From an uncultured Actinomycetes bacterium (GTDB lineage: Bacteria > Actinomycetota > Actinomycetes > S36-B12 > UBA5976), in assembly GCA_903951185.1 (NCBI GenBank), contig CAJBBC010000141.1, forward strand, positions 1-12,584: DNA of 12,584 bases, written 5' to 3'. A program made the translations under genes and the position numbers. The notes under the pieces were generated by a model that was given only the letters and a program-made list of their open reading frames with translations, was not told where the DNA came from and did no database searches. Shown in pieces: positions 1-6,775 of this stretch (its first letter is position 1; every line of letters starts with the position of its first letter).

Positions 1-703
1 CTGGCACCGAGTTATGCATAAAGTGCAGCGGTCTGGCACCTTTGACCAAAACAATGGTTGGAATGATTGCAATTTTTCCGGCTAAGCCAGCAGCTTTAAC
101 TCCGGCACAAAACTTTTCAAGGCGATCTTGGTGATAGCAAATTTGAAGTTGTAAGAACTTTGCGCCAGCGGCATACTTCTTTGCGACTCGTTGCACCCGG
201 TACTCAAAAGGTGGTGCACCTGGATTTTCAACAGCGCCAATAAACATATGTGGAGCTGGCTCAAGTTTGCGCCCAGACATGTACTGTCCACGCTTTAAAG
301 TGCTCATTAATCTAACTAACTGTGGTCCGTCTAAATCAAAAACTCGACGAGTTTCTGTTTCATCACCGGCTGTAACATCATCGCCAGTTAGCGCGCAAAA
401 ATTTTCAACGCCGAACATGGCAGCGCCAACAATATCGGCTTGTTGAGCTAAGCGATTTTTATCTCGACAGACAACTTGCATAATTGGCTCTAACCCCAAT
501 TGCTTCATGGCAATTGCCGAAGCAACATTAGATGCATGTGCGTGCGCAGCTGTATTGTCGGTCGCATTTACGCCATCAAACCAACCGCGAAATCGATCAG
601 CATGTTTCTTGGCTTTTTCCATCCCATTGCCATCAAGTGTTGGGAATTCAGCCGTAAAAACTGTCTCAGTAGTTTTAGTTAGCTTGTCTTCAAGCGTGGA
701 CAT
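1..703 (-). CDS. metF: Methylenetetrahydrofolate reductase (MetF family), C-terminus cut by window edge
   Basis: The open frame starts at ATG 703 and reads leftward off the edge with no stop, giving 234 codons. The N-terminal motif FTAEFPTLDG (residues 17-26) matches the MTHFR segment carrying the catalytic Glu (E19 here). NATDNTAAHAH (46-56) and CRDKNRLAQQADIVGA followed by NFCALTGDD (79-109) match the flavin/folate-binding TIM-barrel strands of the family. The enzyme interconverts 5-methyl-THF and 5,10-methylene-THF in the cytoplasm. Its ATG abuts the TAA of the metV gene with no spacing, so translation is probably coupled. Next to a corrinoid protein and an MttB-type methyltransferase, the likely direction is oxidation of methyl-THF arising from demethylation, rather than methionine synthesis; that direction is inferred. 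The family call is firm; the missing C-terminus cannot be judged. Confidence 0.9.
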   Translation of the reverse strand, partial: MSTLEDKLTKTTETVFTAEFPTLDGNGMEKAKKHADRFRGWFDGVNATDNTAAHAHASNVASAIAMKQLGLEPIMQVVCRDKNRLAQQADIVGAAMFGVENFCALTGDDVTAGDETETRRVFDLDGPQLVRLMSTLKRGQYMSGRKLEPAPHMFIGAVENPGAPPFEYRVQRVAKKYAAGAKFLQLQICYHQDRLEKFCAGVKAAGLAGKIAIIPTIVLVKGARPLHFMHNSVP

Positions 704-1090
704 TTAGTGACCAGCCTCATCAGTTGTAGCTGCCCAACCAGCAGGCGTCCAACGGTCTCGTTTAGTCAAGAAATTTTTCCAAGAAGATGTTCCTTTTAAT
801 CGGTTATCAACTGGTGGACGTAAGTGATTGAATTCTTCTTTCCAAAGTTTTGGCAGTGGCCAAGTTTCGGTGCGGCCATACGCTTTGGTCCAGACACACT
901 TCATTTCAGGTTTTACTTCGCAGTTACCGTCTTCGCGCACACCACCACAAGGTCCGTTGCGAAGAGTTTTTGGACAGCCCATCGGACAAGTCATACCGGT
1001 TGAATGTAAAACACATTGACCGCACATTTGGCAGTCCCAGGTAGCTTTGCCTTTTAAGACATGTTCAATCGAAGCAATAAATTCAGCCAT
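704..1090 (-). CDS. metV: MetV-like Cys-rich partner of methylenetetrahydrofolate reductase
   Basis: This 128-residue protein has eight cysteines (C20, C23, C26, C35, C39, C48, C57, C65) in the pattern WDCQMCGQC...TCPMGCPKTLRNGPCGGV...GNCEV...KCVW. That is the signature of the MTHFR C-terminal/MetV domain, found free-standing beside MetF or fused to it. In acetogens MetV binds iron-sulfur clusters and passes electrons to or from MetF; cluster binding here is inferred from the conserved cysteines. The C-terminal third (about 75-128) is Trp-rich and has no recognisable motif. The gene lies 6 nt after the corrinoid-protein stop and its TAA directly precedes the metF ATG, so the three genes form one transcription unit. 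The Shine-Dalgarno sequence is weak, consistent with coupling. A MetV suggests that MetF uses an electron partner other than plain NAD(P)H. Confidence 0.88.
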   Translation of the reverse strand: MAEFIASIEHVLKGKATWDCQMCGQCVLHSTGMTCPMGCPKTLRNGPCGGVREDGNCEVKPEMKCVWTKAYGRTETWPLPKLWKEEFNHLRPPVDNRLKGTSSWKNFLTKRDRWTPAGWAATTDEAGH

Positions 1091-1096
1091 GGAAAA

Positions 1097-1753
1097 TTAC
1101 TTACCGCGCTTAACTGCAATTAATTCTTTCGCTTTACGAACTGCAGTTGATGCGTCGGCTGCATAGCCATCTGCTCCAACAACATCTGCATACTCCTGAG
1201 TAACTGGAGCTCCGCCAACCATGATGATTACATCATCACGCATACCTGCTTTAGTGATCTCATGAATATTGACTTTGAACATTGGCATAGTTGTGGTTAA
1301 GAATGCTGACATACCAACAACATCTGGTTGATGTTCTTTGATTGCATCAATGAATTTTTCTGGTGCAACCTGCACACCTAAGTCAATAACTTGGAAGCCT
1401 GCACCTTCGAGCATGATGTTAACTAAGTTCTTGCCAATGTCATGTACATCGCCTTTAACTGTGCCCATTAGGAATGTGCCCACAGTTTCTGCGCCAGTAT
1501 CGGCAAGTAGCGGACGGAGAATGTCTAATGCCCCACTCATTGCACGACCAGCAATTAACATCTCTGGCACGAAGTAGTCACCACGTTCGAAGCGCGCACC
1601 TACTTCTTCTAGCGAAGGGATAAGTGAATCAAACAAGATAGTGTCTGGACTCATCCCTTGAGCTAGGCCTTCGTTAGTCAACTCAATTACTCGAGGACCG
1701 TTACCAGCCATAGTTGCTTCGTACATTTCGGTCAGAATTTCGTCGGGTGTCAT
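1097..1753 (-). CDS. Methyltransferase cognate corrinoid protein (MtbC/MttC/MtgC type)
   Basis: This 218-residue cytoplasmic methyl carrier has an N-terminal helical cap domain (about 1-88, including LIPSLEEVGARFERGDYFVPEMLIAGRAM) and a C-terminal Rossmann-like B12-binding domain (about 90-215). The diagnostic D-x-H-x-x-G box is DVHDIG (102-107), with H104 as the expected lower axial cobalt ligand. Further B12-binding elements are GVQVAPEKF (126-134), SAFLTTTM (149-156) and VGGAPV (179-184). The protein accepts a methyl group from a substrate-specific MttB-family enzyme as methyl-Co(III) and passes it on to THF or another acceptor. Its ATG overlaps the iclR1 stop by 4 nt. The cognate methyltransferase is probably the divergently transcribed gene at 2698. 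The length is normal for stand-alone corrinoid carriers. The exact substrate subfamily cannot be read from this protein. Confidence 0.93.
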   Translation of the reverse strand: MTPDEILTEMYEATMAGNGPRVIELTNEGLAQGMSPDTILFDSLIPSLEEVGARFERGDYFVPEMLIAGRAMSGALDILRPLLADTGAETVGTFLMGTVKGDVHDIGKNLVNIMLEGAGFQVIDLGVQVAPEKFIDAIKEHQPDVVGMSAFLTTTMPMFKVNIHEITKAGMRDDVIIMVGGAPVTQEYADVVGADGYAADASTAVRKAKELIAVKRGK

Positions 1754-2505
1754 GCCGCTCCTTCATGTTGTGGTCTTAAGTTTCTAGACAATTCCCGCTG
1801 CATCAGCGAAGAAATACGAGATTCATTTTCTGGTGCAATACGCTCTGCTGGTCCGGTTACAGATAGTGCAGCGAGTACTTTTCCTTTTTCGTCATAAACC
1901 GGAACGGCAATTGCCACAAGACCCGGTTCAAGTTCATTACGAATTACGGCATAACCACGTTCACGTACTTGGCGTAAGTGGTCATCAAGAACTTTTTGAT
2001 CAGTAATTGTGTCTGGCGTTAAGGCAACTAATTCAATTGGTGCACTAGCGCCAGCAAATGCCATCAGAATTTTTCCAGCTGCGCTGCAATGCCTTGGCAC
2101 GCTTTCACCAACCCAATTGCGACTACCCAAAATATAATCACCGGCAACTTGAGCGATGTTGTCAACACCAGCGTGACCTACTACTGCAAGACTTACTGTC
2201 TCCCGAGTTTGTTCCGCTATCCGCTCCATGGCCGGTGTAACTGAACTTACTAACGCGGCATATGCGCCGCCTTTAACTGCAAACTGATTTAGTACTGGAC
2301 CAGCTTCAAAGCCACCAAATTGTCCGCGACCAAGTAAGCCAGCACGCTCAAGTGCATTGAGAATGCGCGAAGTCGTACCTTTTGCTAAACCGGTAGCCGA
2401 GACTAATTCAGTTAAAGTCTGTGGTTCTTGCGAATCTAAAATCCGCACTAATAAATCACAGGCACGATCAATGGATTGTGTGCCAGTAACGGCTTTATCT
2501 TCCAT
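1750..2505 (-). CDS. IclR-family transcriptional regulator (first of two)
   Basis: This 251-residue regulator has an N-terminal winged helix-turn-helix (about 10-70; SIDRACDLLVRIL, then LTELVSATGLAKGTTSRILNALERAGLL) and a C-terminal IclR effector domain (about 80-245). The effector domain contains CSAAGKILMAFAG, the RGYAVIRNELEPGLVAIAVPVYD segment and ALSVTGPAERI. The ATG at 2505 has a strong AAGGAGG Shine-Dalgarno seven to eight bases upstream on the minus strand. It heads the corrinoid/metV/metF operon and overlaps the corrinoid gene by 4 nt. It is transcribed divergently from the methyltransferase gene, so it probably controls both directions through the inverted repeats at 2549-2669, binding a small carboxylate or amine-derived ligand. 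Ligand and sign of regulation are unknown. It is a paralogue of the regulator at 5852-6631. Confidence 0.93.
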   Translation of the reverse strand: MEDKAVTGTQSIDRACDLLVRILDSQEPQTLTELVSATGLAKGTTSRILNALERAGLLGRGQFGGFEAGPVLNQFAVKGGAYAALVSSVTPAMERIAEQTRETVSLAVVGHAGVDNIAQVAGDYILGSRNWVGESVPRHCSAAGKILMAFAGASAPIELVALTPDTITDQKVLDDHLRQVRERGYAVIRNELEPGLVAIAVPVYDEKGKVLAALSVTGPAERIAPENESRISSLMQRELSRNLRPQHEGAA

Positions 2506-2548
2506 CGGTGCCTCCTTACCTACATCTTTAAAACCAAAACTTCACCTT

Positions 2549-2578
2549 GAGTTAGTACCTATTAATAGGTACTAACTC
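2549..2578. promoter_or_regulatory. Perfect 30-bp palindrome, candidate operator
   Basis: Arms GAGTTAGTACCTATT and AATAGGTACTAACTC are exact reverse complements with no spacer. It lies 43 bp upstream of the iclR1 start in the divergent control region. Its AT-rich centre (TATTAATA) could itself overlap a minus-strand -10. An uninterrupted palindrome this long at a regulator's own promoter suggests an autoregulatory operator, but the binding protein is not identified. It lacks a following T-run on either strand and is not at a gene end, so a terminator is unlikely. Confidence 0.7.
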
Positions 2579-2622
2579 CGTCCACCAGGTACCGGTCAGG
2601 AGGATCTACTAAATCCACCATC

Positions 2623-2638
2623 TGGAACACCTGTTCCA
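2623..2638. promoter_or_regulatory. IclR-type operator candidate TGGAACA-CC-TGTTCCA
   Basis: Seven-base arms are perfectly inverted around a CC centre. The TGGAA/TTCCA outer arms resemble operators of several IclR-family proteins (TGGAAA...TTTCCA in the E. coli aceBAK and allantoin systems). The site lies 60 bp upstream of the methyltransferase ATG and just ahead of a possible -10. The neighbouring iclR1 makes it the natural candidate binding protein. Binding is inferred. Confidence 0.6.
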
Positions 2639-2646
2639 CATAATAG

Positions 2647-2652
2647 TGTAAT
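2647..2652 (+). promoter_or_regulatory. Possible -10 element (TGTAAT) of the methyltransferase operon
   Basis: TGTAAT matches the bacterial -10 consensus in most positions and would place the transcript start near 2659, leaving a leader of about 40 nt. The best spaced -35 (TGGAAC, 2623-2628, 18-nt spacer) is poor and overlaps the palindrome at 2623-2638. This would fit a promoter that depends on or is blocked by the regulator. CATAAT at 2639-2644 is an alternative. Confidence 0.35.
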
Positions 2653-2653
2653 C

Positions 2654-2669
2654 TGACGAGTGTTCGTCA
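2654..2669. promoter_or_regulatory. Inverted repeat TGACGA-GTGT-TCGTCA in the leader of the methyltransferase operon
   Basis: Six-base perfect arms surround a 4-nt centre, immediately after the putative -10. The centre is 31 bp (about three helical turns) from that of the repeat at 2623-2638. It could be a second operator or a small 5' mRNA hairpin ending 29 nt before the start codon; sequence alone does not separate these. Confidence 0.4.
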
Positions 2670-2688
2670 AGTGATTTTCAGAATAATT

Positions 2689-2693
2689 GGAGG
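2689..2693 (+). promoter_or_regulatory. Ribosome binding site fixing the methyltransferase start
   Basis: GGAGG lies 4 nt before ATG 2698. It is downstream of the competing GTG at 2671, which has no comparable site. This supports the shorter 479-residue protein. Confidence 0.75.
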
Positions 2694-2697
2694 AAAC

Positions 2698-4137
2698 ATG
2701 TTCCAGAACAAAATGCCTCGCTATGAGATTCTTTCTCAGGACGCGATGGCGGTACTGGATAAAGGTTGGCGGCGCCTAGTAAGTGAAATGGGCGTTGAAT
2801 TCATGAGCGATCGTGCTCTTGAACTATTCCGTGCAGCCGGTCAAAAAGTTGAGGGCAATTTAGTTAAATTCGACCCTGAATTCATCCTTGAACAGGTTAA
2901 AAAAGCTCCAAGTGAATTCGATGTCCAAGCGCGTAACCCAGAAAATAACGTGCACATCGGTGGCGACTCAATGGTTTTCGCCGCAAACTACGGTTCACCT
3001 TTCGTTCGCGATTTAGGTACTCGTCGCACTGCAACTTTTGATGACTTTCAGAGTTTAGTAAAGCTTGCTCAATCATTTAAATTAATGGACAGCGCTGGGC
3101 ACACTATTTGCGAACCAGACGATACACATTTAGATACTCGACATATTGAAATGACATATGCATTACAAACTTTGACTGACAAGTTCTACATGGGAAATGT
3201 CATATCAGGTCCTAATGCGCGCGACGTCATAAAAATGACTGAAATTCTTTTTGGTAGTCGTGAATCGATTGAAAAAACTCCGGCTACCGTTTCGCTGATC
3301 AATTGCAATAGTCCTTTACGTTGGGATGATCGCATGCTTGATGCCCAATTCGAATATTCAGCTGCGAACCAAGCAGTTATTCTGACTCCATTCATCATGA
3401 TGGGTGCGATGTCACCTGTAACAATCCCAGCAGCTCTTGTTCAACAAATTGCCGAAGCACTGACCGGTATTGCGTTATCTCAATTAATTCGTCCAGGTTC
3501 TCCAGTTATATTCGGATCCTTTATGTCCAATGTTGATATGCAAAGTGGTTCACCACAGTTCGGTACACCTGAATCCGCAATGGGTCAGTTGTGTACAGGT
3601 CAGATTGCTCGTCACTTTGGCTTACCATTCCGCTCAGGTGGTGGCTTAAATGCTTCCCAAACTGTAGATGCCCAAGCAGGCTATGAATCTTTGATGACAA
3701 TGTCTGCAACATTCTTATCTGGCACTAACTACGTACTGCATTCAGCCGGCTGGCTTGAAGGTGGACTAGTTGCTAGTTATGAGAAGTTTGTAATGGATAA
3801 CGAAATCCTTGGCCAACTACAAGCAGAGTTCACGCCAATTCAAATCGATGAAGCATCACTTGCTTATGACTCACATGTTGAAGCTGGTCATGGTGGTCAC
3901 TTCCTAGGCACAATGCACACCTTGGAGAATTTCCGTACTGCGTTCTACCGTCCGTTCCTTTCATCTAGCGACAATTTCGATCGCTGGACTCGAAATGGTT
4001 CAAAGACAACCGACGTACGCGCAAGTGAAATAGCCCACAAGATGCTCGAGGAATACGAGCCACCAGCTATTGATACTGCGATTAAAGAAGAACTTGAAGA
4101 ATTTGTGACTAAGCGATCAAAGGAGTTAACCGCATGA
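2698..4137 (+). CDS. MttB-superfamily (trimethylamine methyltransferase family) corrinoid methyltransferase, non-pyrrolysine; probable glycine betaine methyltransferase
   Basis: The 479-residue TIM-barrel enzyme matches the length of MttB/MtgB proteins. Family segments include QFGTPESAMGQLCTGQIARHF (about 291-311), RSGGGLNASQTVDAQAGYESLMTM (312-335) and SAGWLEGGLVASYEKFVMDNEI (349-370). There is no in-frame TAG, so it is not a pyrrolysine trimethylamine enzyme. Non-Pyl members demethylate quaternary amines such as glycine betaine, proline betaine, carnitine or gamma-butyrobetaine. The OpuA-type transporter, the GbsA-like dehydrogenase and the probable dimethylglycine oxidase nearby favour glycine betaine. 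ATG 2698 is preferred over an in-frame GTG at 2671 because GGAGG (2689-2693) fits only the ATG. The corrinoid partner is probably the protein at 1097-1753. The gene overlaps fhs by 4 nt. Superfamily call firm, substrate inferred. Confidence 0.9.
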   Translation: MFQNKMPRYEILSQDAMAVLDKGWRRLVSEMGVEFMSDRALELFRAAGQKVEGNLVKFDPEFILEQVKKAPSEFDVQARNPENNVHIGGDSMVFAANYGSPFVRDLGTRRTATFDDFQSLVKLAQSFKLMDSAGHTICEPDDTHLDTRHIEMTYALQTLTDKFYMGNVISGPNARDVIKMTEILFGSRESIEKTPATVSLINCNSPLRWDDRMLDAQFEYSAANQAVILTPFIMMGAMSPVTIPAALVQQIAEALTGIALSQLIRPGSPVIFGSFMSNVDMQSGSPQFGTPESAMGQLCTGQIARHFGLPFRSGGGLNASQTVDAQAGYESLMTMSATFLSGTNYVLHSAGWLEGGLVASYEKFVMDNEILGQLQAEFTPIQIDEASLAYDSHVEAGHGGHFLGTMHTLENFRTAFYRPFLSSSDNFDRWTRNGSKTTDVRASEIAHKMLEEYEPPAIDTAIKEELEEFVTKRSKELTA

Positions 4138-5801
4138 AATCAGATATAGAAATCGCGCGTGCCGGCAAAATTAAACCAATTGGTGAAATTGCCAGCACTA
4201 TCGGTATTCCAGCTGATGCAATTTTGAATTATGGCCCAACTAAGGCCAAAGTTTCAATGGAGTTCATTGATTCAATCAAAAAGAAAGAACGCGGAAAATT
4301 AATCCTTGTTACTGCAATGACTCCAACACCTGCAGGTGAAGGTAAGACCACTACAACTGTTGGTCTTGGCGATGGACTTAATGCAATTGGCAAGAAAGCC
4401 ATTATCTGTTTACGTGAACCTTCACTTGGTCCAAGCTTTGGTATGAAGGGTGGCGCTGCCGGTGGTGGTTACGCTCAAGTAATTCCAATGGAAGATATCA
4501 ACCTGCACTTCACCGGTGACTTCCATGCAATCGGTGCGGCACACAACTTGCTTTCAGCAATGATTGATAATCACATCTACTGGGGTAACGAACTTGGTAT
4601 CGATGTTCGCCGAATCGCTTGGAAACGAGTGATCGATATGAATGACCGTGCCTTACGCCAGATCACTGCTGCCTTGGGCGGACCTGGCAATGGTTACCCA
4701 CGCGAAGCTGGTTTTGATATCACGGTTGCGTCTGAAGTTATGGCTATTCTTTGCCTTGCAATGGATCTGGAAGATCTTGAACGTCGACTTGGCAATATTG
4801 TGATTGGTTACACCCGCGACAAAGTAGCGATCACCGCAAAGCAACTTAATGCACACGGTGCGATGACAGTTCTACTTAAAGATGCATTGATGCCTAACTT
4901 GGTTCAAACTCTTGAGAATAATCCGGCATTTGTACATGGCGGTCCGTTTGCGAACATTGCGCATGGTTGTAACACTGTGCTGGCTACAGATACGGCTCTT
5001 CGTCTTGGTGACTATGTGGTTACTGAGGCCGGCTTCGGTGCTGACCTTGGTGCAGAAAAGTTCTTTGACATTAAGTGTCGTAAAGCCGGACTTGCTCCAG
5101 CTGCAGCAGTGATTGTGGCTACTGTTCGTGCATTAAAAATGCATGGTGGTGTTGCAAAAGATGACTTAGGAAAAGAAAATGTGTCTGCTGTTGAAGCAGG
5201 TTTAGCTAACCTTGGTCGTCATATTAAAAATGTTCAAAAGTTTGGCGTGCCAGTTGTTGTTGGCGTTAACAACTTCACAACTGACACTCCAGCTGAATTC
5301 GAAGCAGTGAAGAAGTACTGTGCGGAACTTGGCGTAGATGCAGTCCTTTGTACCCACTGGGCTGAAGGAAGCAAGGGCACTAAAGAACTTGCTGAAAAAG
5401 TAGTGGCACTTGCAGAATCAGGTTCGGCAAAGTTTGCACCACTTTACGAAGACTCAGTATCGCTATGGGACAAAGTTAAAACAATCGCAACTAGCATTTA
5501 CGATGCAAGTGACATCACCGCAGAAAAAGCTGTGCGTGATCAACTAAAGGCTTTTGAAGATGCGGGCTACGGTAAGTTCCCAATCTGTATGGCTAAAACT
5601 CAGTACTCATTCTCAACTGATCCAAGCCTGAAAGGTGCGCCTTCAAATCACATAGTTGCTATTCGTGAAGTTCGCTTAAGTGCTGGCGCTGAATTCATTG
5701 TGGTTGTTACTGGCGACATTATGACAATGCCCGGTTTACCTAAGGTTCCTGCGGCAAACACCATCAAACTAGAAAATGGCTTGGTGCAAGGACTGTTCTA
5801 A
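4134..5801 (+). CDS. fhs: Formate-tetrahydrofolate ligase (10-formyl-THF synthetase)
   Basis: The 555-residue protein is the full family length. The nucleotide-binding loop is TPTPAGEGKTTTTVGLGDGL (63-82), followed by CLREPSLGPSFGMKGGAAGGGYAQVIPMEDINLHFTGD. The C-terminus (MTMPGLPKVPAANTIKLENGLVQGLF) is typical of the family. It catalyses formate + ATP + THF to 10-formyl-THF; the reverse reaction releases formate and makes ATP. Behind a methyltransferase and opposite metF/metV, the reverse direction is a reasonable inference: C1 units from betaine methyls would leave as formate. The ATG overlaps the methyltransferase TGA (ATGA) and AAGGAG at about 4119-4124 serves as its Shine-Dalgarno. A FolD-type dehydrogenase/cyclohydrolase is required to connect with MetF and is not in the window. 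Confidence 0.97.
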   Translation: MKSDIEIARAGKIKPIGEIASTIGIPADAILNYGPTKAKVSMEFIDSIKKKERGKLILVTAMTPTPAGEGKTTTTVGLGDGLNAIGKKAIICLREPSLGPSFGMKGGAAGGGYAQVIPMEDINLHFTGDFHAIGAAHNLLSAMIDNHIYWGNELGIDVRRIAWKRVIDMNDRALRQITAALGGPGNGYPREAGFDITVASEVMAILCLAMDLEDLERRLGNIVIGYTRDKVAITAKQLNAHGAMTVLLKDALMPNLVQTLENNPAFVHGGPFANIAHGCNTVLATDTALRLGDYVVTEAGFGADLGAEKFFDIKCRKAGLAPAAAVIVATVRALKMHGGVAKDDLGKENVSAVEAGLANLGRHIKNVQKFGVPVVVGVNNFTTDTPAEFEAVKKYCAELGVDAVLCTHWAEGSKGTKELAEKVVALAESGSAKFAPLYEDSVSLWDKVKTIATSIYDASDITAEKAVRDQLKAFEDAGYGKFPICMAKTQYSFSTDPSLKGAPSNHIVAIREVRLSAGAEFIVVVTGDIMTMPGLPKVPAANTIKLENGLVQGLF

Positions 5802-5813
5802 ATTCGTAAAACC

Positions 5814-5843
5814 TAGACAAGGCTGTTGCTCATGGCGCATAAT
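5814..5843 (+). promoter_or_regulatory. Promoter of iclR2, apparently giving a leaderless mRNA
   Basis: TAGACA (5814-5819, five of six -35 consensus bases) and CATAAT (5838-5843, five of six) are separated by 18 nt. The expected transcript start, 7-9 nt past the -10, falls on or next to the ATG at 5852. No Shine-Dalgarno precedes that ATG. Leaderless transcripts are frequent in actinobacteria. Confidence 0.6.
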
Positions 5844-5861
5844 GTTGCGTCATGGGCAACA
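5824..5861. promoter_or_regulatory. Tandem 19-bp operator candidate over the iclR2 promoter and start
   Basis: Two abutting 19-bp units: TGTTGC-TCATGGC-GCATAA (5824-5842) and TGTTGC-GTCATGG-GCAACA (5843-5861). The second is a perfect TGTTGC/GCAACA dyad. They cover the promoter spacer, the -10, the predicted transcript start and the first codons, a position suited to autorepression. Outer arms CTGTTGC (5823-5829) and GCAACAG (5856-5862) also pair across the whole element. The same arrangement recurs at 12431-12468. Confidence 0.6.
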
Positions 5862-6631
5862 GTTTTTCTGGCGAGAGTTCAGCCGTTCAATCGGTTGATC
5901 GAGCTTTACAGATTCTGGAAATTTTGGCCCAGGAAGGTGAAGTTGGCGTAACCGACATCGCTGCCACTTTAAACATTCACAAATCAACTGCCTCTCGCCT
6001 ACTTGCCGCATTACTGTCCCGAAATTTAGTTGAACAACTTTCTGATCGTGGTAAGTATCGACTTGGTATTGGTTTAGTTCGATTAGCCGGCACTGTCTCA
6101 AGTAATTTAGATTCAGTTTCTGGTTCGCGTGAAATAACTCGCGCACTTGCCGATCAATACGGTGAAACAGTAAACATTGCGGTCTTAAATGAAAACCGTG
6201 TGCTGTATGTTGATCAAGTTGCCGGCTCACATATTATGACAATGCGAAGTTGGCTAGGCCAAATAGTTCCAGTCCACTGCACTGCTACCGGAAAAGTTTT
6301 AGTAGCTTGGCTGCCCGAAAAAACTCGAAAGTCTGTGCTACCAAATAAATTTGAAAAACTAGCTAGTCGAACTATCACTTCAATCACACAATTTGAAAAA
6401 GAATTAGCAACTGTCCGAGAACGAGGATATGCAATTGCGGATGAAGAAATGGAAGATGGTTTCACAGCAGTTGCAGCGCCAATTCGAAATTCTCATCAAG
6501 AAGTTATCGCAGCTATCGTAATTTCTGGTCCGACAAATCGGATGACTAAATTAGGGCTAGCTAGTGTTGGCAAGAATTTAGCTAAGAATGCGCAACTCCT
6601 CTCGGGTAACCCAACTAGCTGGCAGGAATAG
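5852..6631 (+). CDS. IclR-family transcriptional regulator (second of two)
   Basis: This 259-residue regulator has a winged helix-turn-helix (about 12-72; SVDRALQILEIL, then VTDIAATLNIHKSTASRLLAALLSRNLVEQL) and a C-terminal effector domain (about 85-250). The effector domain has HCTATGKVLVAWLP, RERGYAIADEEMEDGFTAVAAPIRN and AIVISGPTNRM. It shares motif order with the regulator at 1750-2505 but is clearly divergent, so it is an old paralogue and not a recent duplication. ATG 5852 has no Shine-Dalgarno, and the promoter places the transcript start at this codon, so initiation is probably leaderless. It stands alone between fhs (50 nt upstream, no terminator seen) and the dehydrogenase/transporter genes. 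It probably autoregulates through 5824-5861 and may control the oxidoreductase at 12498 through the matching site; its effector is unknown. Confidence 0.93.
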   Translation: MGNSFSGESSAVQSVDRALQILEILAQEGEVGVTDIAATLNIHKSTASRLLAALLSRNLVEQLSDRGKYRLGIGLVRLAGTVSSNLDSVSGSREITRALADQYGETVNIAVLNENRVLYVDQVAGSHIMTMRSWLGQIVPVHCTATGKVLVAWLPEKTRKSVLPNKFEKLASRTITSITQFEKELATVRERGYAIADEEMEDGFTAVAAPIRNSHQEVIAAIVISGPTNRMTKLGLASVGKNLAKNAQLLSGNPTSWQE

Positions 6632-6775
6632 GTTTCACAGTATGGACTTTAAGTACGCTTATGTCACGAAGAATGAACTGTTCTTGACTCAATTGGCTCT
6701 AATCGAAAAGGTTAATACTGTCGATAACAGCGAATTTCCAGTTTCAAGCTACCTATATATAAGGCGGTCTAACGC
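6632..6775 (+). promoter_or_regulatory. Intergenic region before the aldehyde dehydrogenase, weak promoter signals
   Basis: This is 144 bp without a credible gene. TTGACT (6684-6689) is a fair -35, but no good -10 lies 16-18 nt downstream. TATATAT (6754-6760) is -10-like but too close to the AAGGCGG Shine-Dalgarno (6761-6767) of the next gene for a normal leader. Neither IclR operator motif of this window occurs here. A promoter is expected but not located with confidence. Confidence 0.3.

Noticed and set aside
82..291. Short minus-strand open frame near the left edge
   Set aside because: It is out of frame within metF, which reads uninterrupted from 703 to the edge with clear MTHFR motifs.
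2671..2697. GTG start at 2671 giving a 488-residue methyltransferase
   Set aside because: GGAGG at 2689-2693 serves ATG 2698. The extra nine residues (starting MIFRIIGG) encode the Shine-Dalgarno itself and do not look like family sequence.
2698..4137. Pyrrolysine-containing trimethylamine methyltransferase
   Set aside because: The frame is full length with no internal TAG, and no pyrrolysine biosynthesis or tRNA gene is visible.
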